Positions 41,306 to 49,892 of a DNA stretch of 64,000 nucleotides are shown here, in pieces. The notes below the pieces were generated by a model. It had not been told where the DNA came from and made no database searches. It worked only from the letters and a program-made list of their open reading frames with translations. A program made the position numbers and the translations under genes. The stretch comes from BOG-1112 sp964611335 (lineage in GTDB: Bacteria; Bdellovibrionota_B; Oligoflexia; Oligoflexales; Bog-1112): NCBI GenBank assembly GCA_964611335.1, contig CAZSXR010000001.1:186001-250000 (forward strand), read 5' to 3'. Position 1 is the first letter of the stretch. Each line of letters begins with the position of its first letter.

Positions 41306-43843
41306 TCAGGTTCCGTCCTTATCTTTCGACGTTTTCAGAATGTCGAGAATTTGACGGTTGGTGAGAACCCAAGTTCCTAACTCATCAGGAAGACCCTCAA
41401 TTGCGATTGTAGAAAAATCATGGTGTTGGAAAGCGTTATCCATGATCGCTTTTAAATGATTTCTCATAGTTACTTTTGCTTTGTAACCCCAGATTAAATC
41501 ATCGCTTCGATCGTTGAGTATAGCAGCAGCTTCTTTACGAGACGCGTCAGAGAAGAAGAAACGTGGAGCATCGATTTTCACTTTGCTTCCATCGGGAGCC
41601 AGAACTTCTGCTGATATGTGACCCATCGAAGACTCAAGGATGTATTGAGCTTTCTGTGCAAAGATATTGGCCAATTCGTTTCCGAAAGGTTCTATACGGA
41701 AGCGAATTGGTTGTTTATAAATCAATAACTCTGCTGGTGCTATAGCATTTGGCAAGTTACTGAAGAATAAGCGGGCAGCTCGCTTCATGACATCTTTATC
41801 TTTTGCTGTGAACTCATATTCCCCTCCAAGACCTTCACTGCGTGTGTACACATCATTGTTGAGAAGCTCAAGGAATACAGCTTCTGCTCTGTTTATTTCA
41901 TCGATGCGAGAAGGTGAAAGCAATGCATTCAAACCACCAGCTTTTTGAATTTCATCTATAAGGTAGACAGTATTGTCATCACCTGATGTTCCTCTTTGTG
42001 CTTTGAGGAAATAAGCATCTTCCGAAAGAGCCTGGAGTAAAGTGTGTCGCGGCATCATAGCTTTAACTGCGAAACTTACGGAATTTGGTAAAGCTTTTGA
42101 GAGTGGTTTTGCTATATGACCAGGTGCAACTGATTTCTCTGCAATGAACGATTCCATAAGGATGTAGGGGAGAGCTTCGAAAGATTTTTGCTCGGAGCTT
42201 TTGATAAATTCGAAAACCGAAGGACCGTAATCGAAGGGTGCGCAATCAATGTACATTCCAATCTGTGAGTCTGTACAGAACAAAGGCATGTCTTTAGGTG
42301 TTTCGTTGTAGTAAAGCTGTCGAATTGCTTTTGTGTCGTATTCTAGCGCCTTGTTCCAAGTTGCGATCTGATCGCCTGTTATCAAAGAATCTTGGAAAAG
42401 TTGGTAGTCCATGACGGAACTTGTAGGAGTCAAAGTGTCGGAAGCTTTTCCACTTGCAAGGTAGTTTTTGAAAACAGTGTCGCGTTCTCCGTTCGGAATG
42501 TTTGAAGACAATGAACCTGCAAAGTTGTGTCTTAAACCCAATGTATGACCGACCTCGTGCGCTACTGTTTCACGAAGTGTATCCTGTGCTATTTTTAAGA
42601 GCGCAGTCTCATCCGTTTTGCCAATTTCTATCTCATTCAAAACACTTGATATAATCGCAGTAAGATCTTCACCTATATCATAGTCGCACAAGTGACCCTG
42701 TTGGAATCCCTCAAGAGACAGTTCTGTAGAGCCAGTTAACTTTTTTGTTTTGCTTTTTTCGAAATTGAGTTTTCGTAAAATCTGATGAGCTTTGTTTTTC
42801 GCACCGAATGCAAACACGCTTGTTAAGAAAATAGAAGAGTGCAGTATCTCACCTGTTCGTGGATCCATCTGTGCATCAGCATAAGCAAAGCCTGCGTCTT
42901 TCCAATCAACCCACTGAATGATGTTATAATGGAAGTCAGGAGCTGTAACACCTTCTGGTGCCATAACGACTTTGAGTACATCTTTACCGAAAGCTTTGTT
43001 CCAATAAAGAACCCCGTCGGTAATCGCCTGTATATATTCTTTCGGAGTATTGGAAGAGATGGAATAGATGATAGTTTTACGTTCATCCCAGCGTGTAACA
43101 AGAGTTTGTTCTCCACCTCCCATCAACAAGCGAGGAGAGATTTCGAAAAAACCAACATTCTTCATTCCAGGAGAAACGCGGGCTTCGAATCCCTTATTTT
43201 TAAAATAAGGGGTTAAGTAATATCGCGCCTCAATGGGCATTTGTGATGAACCTTGCTTGCTATCTGCTTTTACTTGAGCAATCTGTCTGATGACAAGATT
43301 GTTATCTTTATCAGCTTCTGCACTTTCAATAAAATTGTTTGCTAATTCAGCAATTTTCCAAGAGTTTTCAGCTTTGTAGGAGCTTCCTTTGCTGTCGGAA
43401 GCATACCAGTCTGAACTTACGAAAATCTTAGACATCCCTTCAGAAAAATCAAAGAAGAGTATGCCATTTTCTTCTTTCATAATTTTGAATTGAGCGAGAA
43501 GAATGTTTTGAGGAAGGGACGAAGACGAGGTGTGTCCGTCTATTGCTTCCATCATATTGATCTGATCGTTCTTCTCACTGAACATAACGATGCGAGATTT
43601 GAGATTGTTAAATTTGGGAACAATCGGTTGTTGAATCAGTTCTCCTTGAAGAAGAAATTCTTTTTCGAGAGAACTTCGTTTGATACCGATGAGATGATTT
43701 TTCTTAACGGATGACTCTTTCTCTACGACAAATGAGTCTCCTATGAAGAGAGGTGCATGAACATCCTTGTCACTGTCTTTTGAACATGCGTTGAACATGC
43801 ACACAGCTGCAAGGGCCCCTAGGGAGGATCTTAAATCGATCAT
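41306..43843 (-). CDS. lipoprotein zinc-dependent metalloprotease (DUF4953-type)
   Basis: 845 residues. Signal sequence ends in FNAC, a good lipobox. AHEVGHTLGLRHNFAGS with HExxHxxGxxH at 429-439 is the extended metzincin zinc site; the following FAGS and VMDY (Met-turn region) agree with the zinc-dependent metalloprotease DUF4953 family. Preceding blocks GVLYWNKAFGKDVLKVVMAP and QWVDWKDAGFAYADAQMDPRTGEI are also conserved there. It should be lipid-anchored in the envelope and degrade proteins. GGGG 6 bp before the ATG serves as ribosome site. The 136 bp behind it toward the kinase-like gene hold no clear terminator. Confidence 0.88.
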   Translation of the reverse strand: MIDLRSSLGALAAVCMFNACSKDSDKDVHAPLFIGDSFVVEKESSVKKNHLIGIKRSSLEKEFLLQGELIQQPIVPKFNNLKSRIVMFSEKNDQINMMEAIDGHTSSSSLPQNILLAQFKIMKEENGILFFDFSEGMSKIFVSSDWYASDSKGSSYKAENSWKIAELANNFIESAEADKDNNLVIRQIAQVKADSKQGSSQMPIEARYYLTPYFKNKGFEARVSPGMKNVGFFEISPRLLMGGGEQTLVTRWDERKTIIYSISSNTPKEYIQAITDGVLYWNKAFGKDVLKVVMAPEGVTAPDFHYNIIQWVDWKDAGFAYADAQMDPRTGEILHSSIFLTSVFAFGAKNKAHQILRKLNFEKSKTKKLTGSTELSLEGFQQGHLCDYDIGEDLTAIISSVLNEIEIGKTDETALLKIAQDTLRETVAHEVGHTLGLRHNFAGSLSSNIPNGERDTVFKNYLASGKASDTLTPTSSVMDYQLFQDSLITGDQIATWNKALEYDTKAIRQLYYNETPKDMPLFCTDSQIGMYIDCAPFDYGPSVFEFIKSSEQKSFEALPYILMESFIAEKSVAPGHIAKPLSKALPNSVSFAVKAMMPRHTLLQALSEDAYFLKAQRGTSGDDNTVYLIDEIQKAGGLNALLSPSRIDEINRAEAVFLELLNNDVYTRSEGLGGEYEFTAKDKDVMKRAARLFFSNLPNAIAPAELLIYKQPIRFRIEPFGNELANIFAQKAQYILESSMGHISAEVLAPDGSKVKIDAPRFFFSDASRKEAAAILNDRSDDLIWGYKAKVTMRNHLKAIMDNAFQHHDFSTIAIEGLPDELGTWVLTNRQILDILKTSKDKDGT

Positions 43844-43979
43844 AAATTTCCCCGAGAAAAAAGATTTTTAAATTTGTGTTCTATCTATTGGGGTATGTTT
43901 TTTTGGTCAGGTCGTCAATCAATTTTAAATGGGCAAGGGTAATTTGTTCTTTTTAAACAGAGGAAGAAAAAATTTGTGA

Positions 43980-44912
43980 TCAGTATTTAGGAATTTCATA
44001 GATAGAATTGAGGACTTTCTCCCTCTTTTTCCAAACCAAGAAAATTGTTTTCTTGCCGAGTAGTGGATAGAGTTCCTGAGTCATTTTAGCACGTGTTAAA
44101 TTTTTTAAAGCTTGCATGATGCGTTCTTCCGCATGGAATTTTTCAAGATTCTTTTTAGGAAAAACAATACTGAGCCGCACAGGGTCTCCAGGTAAACCTA
44201 AAGCCAATTTTGATTTGTCTATAGCTCTTAAAGTTTCTCCAACGAAGGAATGACTCAAAGAGAGTCCATGATCAATTGCAACCTCTCTGTTATTCGCAAT
44301 GAGAACGTTATCTCCGCTTCGATCCCTATTATGAATCATGTAGTCAAAAAGATTCAGTCTAGCACTTTTTTTATAGTTTGGAACTTTTCCCGCTGAGATT
44401 GCGCCTTCTACAAAATATTGCAAAGAAGCAAGCTGTCCGTTGAATCTTCTTTCAACAGTCATCGGTACCAAAGCAAATTTCCCTAGTTGGTCAATTCGGT
44501 ATGCTGCAATTTCCGAACGGTAGTTGGAGGAAGGGTGACTGCTTTTGAGCTTCAATACGGCTTTGATTCCATGCTTTAAATACACAAGTTTTGTATCAGT
44601 CACTCCTCCCTTCAAAGGAAGCATGGCATATTTGTTAATGTGAGATTGCTTCATAACGTAGTATAAAAAATTTTTTAGTTTATCTGCTGTAATCTCATCT
44701 TCGGCTTCTTCCAATAACCATATGGCTTCTTGAAAGAGACCCTTGTTTAGAAAATTTAAAACACTTTCATTTAAAGTCGTTTTGAGAAATTTCTGCCAAT
44801 CGAAGCTTTCGTTGAAAGCGTACTTTTTGTCGAGTTCAGCCTTTGTGTAAGAATAAACTTGGCAGGGAACTAAGACGGCGCAGCTTAAGAGTAGACTTCG
44901 AGCAAATCTCAT
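43980..44912 (-). CDS. secreted PI3/4-kinase-like or FAM20C-like protein
   Basis: 310 residues with a signal peptide (cleavage near VYS-YT). From residue 100 on it shows a kinase pattern of the PI3/4K/HipA/FAM20C type: LKGGVTDTK (Gly-rich), IKAVLKLK with Lys121, YRSEIAAYRID with Glu134, a hinge-like QYFVEGA, then LFDYMIHNRDRSGDNVL with Asp197 and Asn202, and VAIDHGLSL with Asp214. All expected catalytic and metal residues are present, so it may be active. A kinase in the periplasm or outside the cell lacks an obvious ATP supply unless it acts in a host or prey. The N-terminal about 80 residues are helical and unique. Alternatives are a secreted effector or a non-kinase relative. Confidence 0.68.
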   Translation of the reverse strand: MRFARSLLLSCAVLVPCQVYSYTKAELDKKYAFNESFDWQKFLKTTLNESVLNFLNKGLFQEAIWLLEEAEDEITADKLKNFLYYVMKQSHINKYAMLPLKGGVTDTKLVYLKHGIKAVLKLKSSHPSSNYRSEIAAYRIDQLGKFALVPMTVERRFNGQLASLQYFVEGAISAGKVPNYKKSARLNLFDYMIHNRDRSGDNVLIANNREVAIDHGLSLSHSFVGETLRAIDKSKLALGLPGDPVRLSIVFPKKNLEKFHAEERIMQALKNLTRAKMTQELYPLLGKKTIFLVWKKREKVLNSIYEIPKY

Positions 44913-44959
44913 TTCAACCTCACGGAAAAAATTTCACAGATTTCTTCTCACATCGGTGA

Positions 44960-45571
44960 TTAAGTTTGCTTAAGCATTCTTTGGACGGTTTGCACAATGC
45001 GAAAGGTGTCGCTGTCAATTTCTACATTGAAGAGACTGCCTTCTTTTTTGTTTGAAAACGTGGTGCGCATTAAAGTTTCAGGTATGAGATGAACCTTAAA
45101 AAAACCGTCAGGTAGAACATCTCCCACCGTTAAGCTTGCACCATCAAGGGCTATATAACCCTTCGGAAAAATGTAAGCCATCCACTCCTGAGGGCATTGT
45201 AATTGAAAAGTGAGCTGACCAGGAAGCGAACGATCAAGAGAGTGCAGCTTCGCAGTTCCTAAAATGTGTCCTGACAAAATATGCCCACCGATCTCATCAC
45301 CAAAACGAGCCGAACGTTCGATGTTTACAATTTGACCAAGTGTGTAGGAACTTAAATGCGTAAGTCGGAGCGTCTCAGGAATAGCTTGAAAGTAAGCAAG
45401 GGAATCTTCGATTCTTACAAGTGTCTGACAACACCCATCAACAGACACACTCGCACCTGTTTGAAGCCCTGTGAGTAGCTTTTCGTCCATCTGAAGAGCA
45501 TAAGTGAGCACCCCCTCTTTCAGGTCCAGATTTTTAATTACAGCTGTTCCTTGAACGATTCCTGTAAACAT
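44960..45571 (-). CDS. ribE: riboflavin synthase alpha chain
   Basis: 203 residues in two homologous lumazine-binding halves. MFTGIVQGTA, SVDGCCQTLV, GGHILSGHI, ALDGASLTVG and VEIDSDTF are family blocks; both halves keep the expected order. It converts two lumazine molecules to riboflavin. It lies 9 bp after the stop of the barrel gene and probably shares its transcript, an unusual grouping since no other rib gene is near. Confidence 0.95.
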   Translation of the reverse strand: MFTGIVQGTAVIKNLDLKEGVLTYALQMDEKLLTGLQTGASVSVDGCCQTLVRIEDSLAYFQAIPETLRLTHLSSYTLGQIVNIERSARFGDEIGGHILSGHILGTAKLHSLDRSLPGQLTFQLQCPQEWMAYIFPKGYIALDGASLTVGDVLPDGFFKVHLIPETLMRTTFSNKKEGSLFNVEIDSDTFRIVQTVQRMLKQT

Positions 45572-45580
45572 AAAAGCTCA

Positions 45581-46153
45581 TCAAATATTGTAAATAACGC
45601 CAAACCCATGACGCCAATCCGATTTCTCATCGCGGAATCGGTATTGCATCTCTAAACGCCAACCTAGTTCCCAATGAGAATTCACAGCATAATCTATAGC
45701 TATACCTCCACTTGCAAGAGGAGACACCACATTGTGGGTATCTTTCGTGTTCAAAATATTGGCCCTTGTTCGAGAAATTATGAAACCAGGCCCTGCAAAA
45801 GCTTGAAAGCGAAAGAAGCAAACATAATTAGCTCCGATCAAGGCATTCATCGAATAAAAATCTTGAAGTATGTTCACCTCTCCTGATTTCTTTTTCAAAT
45901 CAGGCTCAATATTTAAATCGAAAGCATAACTCCAACGTTTCTGTACGCTATTTCTAAAATACTTTGAAGGGACAGCCGCAATATATGCTAACGAAAGACC
46001 ATAGCGTTGGTCTCGAGTTCCCGATGGATTTTCTATGTGGGCAGAATTCACATAGCCACGAATGCTCTTTTGCGCTTTGTCTTCCATGATCTTTGCTTCA
46101 ATAGAAGAAGCGTGAACAAGAAAAAGAATAGGAAATAAATATTTTAAATGCAT
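45581..46153 (-). CDS. small outer-membrane beta-barrel candidate
   Basis: 190 residues. Signal peptide (SSIEA-KI), then alternating strands with aromatic ends (RYGLSLAYIA, WSYAFDLNIEP, FRFQAFAGPGFIIS, WELGWRLEMQYRF, HGFGVIYNI) typical of an eight-stranded OMP_b-brl protein. Exact family unclear. The ATG lies within the 3' end of the peptidase gene (10 bp overlap) with only AGG immediately before it, so expression depends on coupling. It is followed by ribE. Confidence 0.72.
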   Translation of the reverse strand: MHLKYLFPILFLVHASSIEAKIMEDKAQKSIRGYVNSAHIENPSGTRDQRYGLSLAYIAAVPSKYFRNSVQKRWSYAFDLNIEPDLKKKSGEVNILQDFYSMNALIGANYVCFFRFQAFAGPGFIISRTRANILNTKDTHNVVSPLASGGIAIDYAVNSHWELGWRLEMQYRFRDEKSDWRHGFGVIYNI

Positions 46154-47268
46154 ACCTGTTTCAATCCACTGCTGTTGACAGAGTCATCAAACCATTTGTT
46201 AAAAATTGAACATGCAAGGCTATGCTTGCTTGCGGGAATTTCGTTCACAATACGATTGAGCAAATAATAGTAATCAAAACTGTCATCGTTTTTATGAAGC
46301 TCCCAATCCTCCCGAAATTTTATCAAAGCATTCAATGTTGCATTGCCAACTTCCTGATTCGTCATAGAAGGATCCTTAGCAAGTTGGTAGAGAGCAGAGG
46401 TGAGAATGGAACCTTTGCAATAAAAACCTCCCGCACAGATAGAAGGATTTTTTTCCAACTGAGAACTTGTCCATGAAACAGGAAGACTTCGATCTTGGAA
46501 ATTCTTTGTATTGAGAGAATCTATATAGACATTTGCCTTTTGTATATATAGCCAAGACGCAAAATCGGCAAACCCTTCATTGATTCCTTTAAGCTGAGTC
46601 ATAGCTGCTTTAGAATTGTTTTTTGTAAAATTTGTATCCTTATTTGCAAAACGAATGTCGAAAATTTTATGACCAAACTCATGTGCAAGTATGGCTGCAT
46701 TCATTTTGATAGGAATTGCTTCTTTAGGTGAGGTTTTGAAGAATAAAAAATCACCCAAACCTGGAAAATAAGCTGCATTCAAACGTGCTGTCGCAGTAAA
46801 TTTAAAGTTGTGGGAATTTGTAGATACTGCGGGATCATAATGAATATTGAATTTACCAATCTCTTTGAGTGTAAACTGATACTCGTTGATCCAGAAATCT
46901 ACAATCTGTTCATAATCATGATAAAGCGAAAGCATGGCTATGGAATCGTTGTTTTGTGCAACGATGATCCCATTATCAACAATATAGTCGATGTTGACGG
47001 GAGTTCCTTTTCTGGAGAAAACTTTGTCAGGATCTCCACTGATGAGGTCTCCTTCTTCTGCATCAAAATCCACAACGCTGTGGCCTTTGATGCTTGCAAG
47101 GCTTCCATCCATATTTTTAACATTGCTTAGATATTTGAAATCCACAACTTTGTATTCAATTCGATCTCCATTCCATGTGAGAACCCATGCCCGCAAAGAG
47201 GACACAGATTTCTTGTCTCCGCAAAAAGTCAGAATGGAAAATAAAAAGAGGAGTAGCAAAGATCTCAT
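46144..47268 (-). CDS. lipoprotein zinc metallopeptidase, unassigned family
   Basis: 374 residues from the ATG at 47268, which overlaps the upstream stop as TAATG and has GGAG ahead; an in-frame TTG at 47280 is less likely. Signal sequence with LTFC, an atypical lipobox (Phe at -1). LAHEFGHKIFD with HEFGH at 196-200 and NEGFADFAS further on give the HExxH plus Glu zinc site. Two Cys pairs (SICAGGFYCKG, ACSIF ... VCI) near the end may form disulfides. Function as envelope peptidase is inferred. It is sandwiched between two barrel genes. Confidence 0.8.
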   Translation of the reverse strand: MRSLLLLFLFSILTFCGDKKSVSSLRAWVLTWNGDRIEYKVVDFKYLSNVKNMDGSLASIKGHSVVDFDAEEGDLISGDPDKVFSRKGTPVNIDYIVDNGIIVAQNNDSIAMLSLYHDYEQIVDFWINEYQFTLKEIGKFNIHYDPAVSTNSHNFKFTATARLNAAYFPGLGDFLFFKTSPKEAIPIKMNAAILAHEFGHKIFDIRFANKDTNFTKNNSKAAMTQLKGINEGFADFASWLYIQKANVYIDSLNTKNFQDRSLPVSWTSSQLEKNPSICAGGFYCKGSILTSALYQLAKDPSMTNQEVGNATLNALIKFREDWELHKNDDSFDYYYLLNRIVNEIPASKHSLACSIFNKWFDDSVNSSGLKQVCI

Positions 47269-48032
47269 TAGCTTCTCCAAATCAAAGAGATGTAAGGAAT
47301 CGTGATGGCAACAGGGAATCCTCTATAAAGACCAAATTCAAAACTGAAAGTGTCCCAGGAACGTGTCATCGAAATTTGTCCCATTGCTAAAGTTAAACCC
47401 TGAAAATAAGGAACACCGAGAGCTGTAAAACTCGTGTCTACGAGATCGGTTTCGCCTAACATGTCTGTGTAAAAAGGTACGAAAAAAGTAGAATTACAGG
47501 CCCACGACTTCGAGAGATAGTAGGCTCCTCCCAAACTCGCACCATAAGTGTTGATTTTGTAAGTTCCATGTATATCTCCATACATGGCATCTTTATACGA
47601 ATGCTCCAGTTGTGCATAACCATGCAAAAGACCCGCATTGAGAAAGAAACGATTCGAAACTTCATAGGTCGTGACTATACCGTGGAAAGAAGCGACACCT
47701 GAAAAAGTAGCTTCTTTCAAGTTTTTTTTGGGGGTGCCTAAAGTGAAAGATGTAAAGCTTGTTTCTGTTTTATGTGTCTTAAACATGTTGTGTTTAAGAA
47801 AGAAGTTAGGTAGGCCAAAGAGAAAAGGAACAAAAGACGTCCCCATTTCTAAATTTTCCGAAATACCATAATAGTAGCTTCCGAAAGGGATGAGATCTAA
47901 AAGATATTCACCTTCTTTTAAAAGATGAGCATCGAAAAAACTATGTACGCGCTGGTTGTAAGAAAACTCAGCATACACAGGTGAACATTTCAAAAGATAA
48001 AATATTAGAAGATATTTCAAAACTCGATACAT
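47268..48032 (-). CDS. outer-membrane beta-barrel candidate
   Basis: 254 residues from the ATG at 48032, the one that opens a signal peptide (LLIFYLLKCSPVYA-EF); the frame is open to 48116 but upstream residues are not signal-like. Strand pattern with Gly and aromatic residues (LLDLIPFGSYYYGIS, NTYGASLGGAYYL, FSFEFGLYRGFPVAI) supports a barrel. Unknown family. GGATCC precedes the start. Its stop overlaps the next ATG as TAATG. It leads the barrel-peptidase-barrel-ribE group. Confidence 0.7.
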   Translation of the reverse strand: MYRVLKYLLIFYLLKCSPVYAEFSYNQRVHSFFDAHLLKEGEYLLDLIPFGSYYYGISENLEMGTSFVPFLFGLPNFFLKHNMFKTHKTETSFTSFTLGTPKKNLKEATFSGVASFHGIVTTYEVSNRFFLNAGLLHGYAQLEHSYKDAMYGDIHGTYKINTYGASLGGAYYLSKSWACNSTFFVPFYTDMLGETDLVDTSFTALGVPYFQGLTLAMGQISMTRSWDTFSFEFGLYRGFPVAITIPYISLIWRS

Positions 48033-48158
48033 GCTTTGGATCCATAAAAATGGGAAGCGCCATAATGATCTAGACGGATTAGGGCGGTTTATATAGCGCG
48101 GGAGATTAAAAGGCAAGATCTGTGTGAGAGAGTCTTAGACAGCGACAAATTGAAAATG

Positions 48159-49796
48159 TCAAGGCTCTATAAGCACACAGTATTTTAAATGAAGACGCCC
48201 CATCACATCCGATTTCCAATCGGAGATGCGGCCTGTTTGTGGGTTTCTTAACTTTAAAGTTTTCGCGACCAAATGGGTATTCGTATAGAAAAAAATCGGC
48301 ATGATAGGCAGTTCTTTCATCAAGAGATCTTCTGCAACTTTAAATTTATCGAAGCGATCTTTTGTATTTGCTGAGGTAGCCGCAGCACGTATCGTTTCAT
48401 CATATTTTTTATTAGACCAGCCTGTGTTGTTGTTTCCTCCATTTGTCAGAAAGAGATCGAGAAAAGTGTTGGGATCTTGATAATCCGCAATCCAGCGAGA
48501 GCGTGCAATATCAAAACCTAAAGTTCTCAAAGATTCCAAATAAACTTTCCATTCTTGATTGAAGAGTCCAACCTTCACTCCGAGATTCTTATGCCACATT
48601 TCTTGAATCGCGAGAGCTATTCTTTTATTATTTTCATCTGTTTCATAAAGGATATCAAATTTTGGCATATTATTTCCATTTTCGTAACCTGCTTCTTTGA
48701 GCAAACGTCGTGCTTCTTTCAAAGAGGCTTCCGTGGTTGTAAGGGGAAGTTCGCTAGGAAATTTATAAATTCCATAAGGTGGTGTAAAGTTTCCTGCAGG
48801 AATTTTCCCTCCTCTCGCTACGTTTTCTACAATTTGTTTGCGATCAATACTGAGACTCAGTGCTCGTCTTACACGAGCATCGTTCAAAGGTTTGCGAGTT
48901 GTATTGAAACGGTAGTAGTAGACACCATAAATGGCTTCTTCTCTATAAGGGTTGTAGACTTTCGGATTGTTTTTAGGAAGAGATTCATAGTAGGGGATTC
49001 TTAGAGCAGGAACCGTTGATGTTAAATGCAATTTACCAGCAGTAAAAGTCGCTTCTTCCGTATTTTTATTCTCGATAGGATCGAGGTAGATTTCATTCAT
49101 CTTGACAGAGTCTTTGTCCCAGTACGTTTCATTCTTAGTAATTTTTATGTGCTGATGAAGACGTGCCTCAGATAGTTTATAGGGACCGTTGCTTACCATG
49201 TTATTTTCACGAGTCCATGTACTCCCAGGATATTTTTCAATCACATGTCGTGGTGTTGGATACAATGTTTGAAAATCTGTAAGTTGAAGAAAGAAAGGTG
49301 TGGGCCTTTCTAGTTGCACTTCGAGCGTATGAGGATTTTTAGCTTTGACTCCGAGTTGTTTAGGGTCTTTGAGTGTACCCTTGTTAAAAGCTTCTCCATT
49401 TTTAATGTAATACAATTGATAGGCGTATTCCGATGCTGTTTTTGGATCCAATACACGTATCCATGAATATACGAAATCTTCTGCAGTGAGAGCTTTTCCA
49501 TCAGACCATTTTGCATTTTTACGAAGAGTAAAAATATATGTTTTCCCATCGGGAGAAATAGTCCAGGATTCTGCAACACCTGGACTTGGTTCTTCCTGAA
49601 AAGGATTTGAATTTGTAAGTCCTTCAAATAATGCATCTATGAGATGTCCTTCAACAACCCCTGTAGCAAGAGCTGGATCGAGTTCTCTAGGTTCTGCTTC
49701 GTTTCCAATACGTATGCTTTGTCGTTTAGCAAGACTTTGTGCAGCGAGTGTGGTTTCAAAAAGCGAAAGAGTGAGGATCAAAATACATCTACGCAA
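48159..49796 (-). CDS. oppA: OppA-like peptide/oligopeptide ABC transporter substrate-binding protein
   Basis: 545 residues from a TTG at 49796 with AGAAGGAG 7 bp ahead. Signal peptide (LAA-QS) without lipobox, so free periplasmic as in Gram-negatives. GVVEGHLIDALFEGLT, PGVAESWTISPDGKTYIFTLRKNAKWSDGK and VRRALSLSIDRKQIVENV are SBP_bac_5 blocks (longer ones quoted only in part). It binds oligopeptides for import. No permease or ATPase gene of the system is next to it, so it must work with a transporter encoded elsewhere. It diverges from the phosphoesterase gene. Confidence 0.92.
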   Translation of the reverse strand: MRRCILILTLSLFETTLAAQSLAKRQSIRIGNEAEPRELDPALATGVVEGHLIDALFEGLTNSNPFQEEPSPGVAESWTISPDGKTYIFTLRKNAKWSDGKALTAEDFVYSWIRVLDPKTASEYAYQLYYIKNGEAFNKGTLKDPKQLGVKAKNPHTLEVQLERPTPFFLQLTDFQTLYPTPRHVIEKYPGSTWTRENNMVSNGPYKLSEARLHQHIKITKNETYWDKDSVKMNEIYLDPIENKNTEEATFTAGKLHLTSTVPALRIPYYESLPKNNPKVYNPYREEAIYGVYYYRFNTTRKPLNDARVRRALSLSIDRKQIVENVARGGKIPAGNFTPPYGIYKFPSELPLTTTEASLKEARRLLKEAGYENGNNMPKFDILYETDENNKRIALAIQEMWHKNLGVKVGLFNQEWKVYLESLRTLGFDIARSRWIADYQDPNTFLDLFLTNGGNNNTGWSNKKYDETIRAAATSANTKDRFDKFKVAEDLLMKELPIMPIFFYTNTHLVAKTLKLRNPQTGRISDWKSDVMGRLHLKYCVLIEP

Positions 49797-49827
49797 ATTC
49801 GTCTCCTTCTTATGAAATTTTTAAAAT

Positions 49828-49856
49828 TTTAACATTGTAAGTCTAAACAATATAAT
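49828..49856 (+). promoter_or_regulatory. possible sigma70-type promoter for the phosphoesterase gene
   Basis: TATAAT at 49851-49856 is a perfect -10. TTTAAC at 49828-49833, 17 bp upstream, is a weak -35. The start codon lies 37 bp behind. The surrounding region is AT-rich, which lowers the value of the match. Confidence 0.4.
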
Positions 49857-49892
49857 AAAATATGAATTTATCTTTTGAAGGAAGGAATTTTT

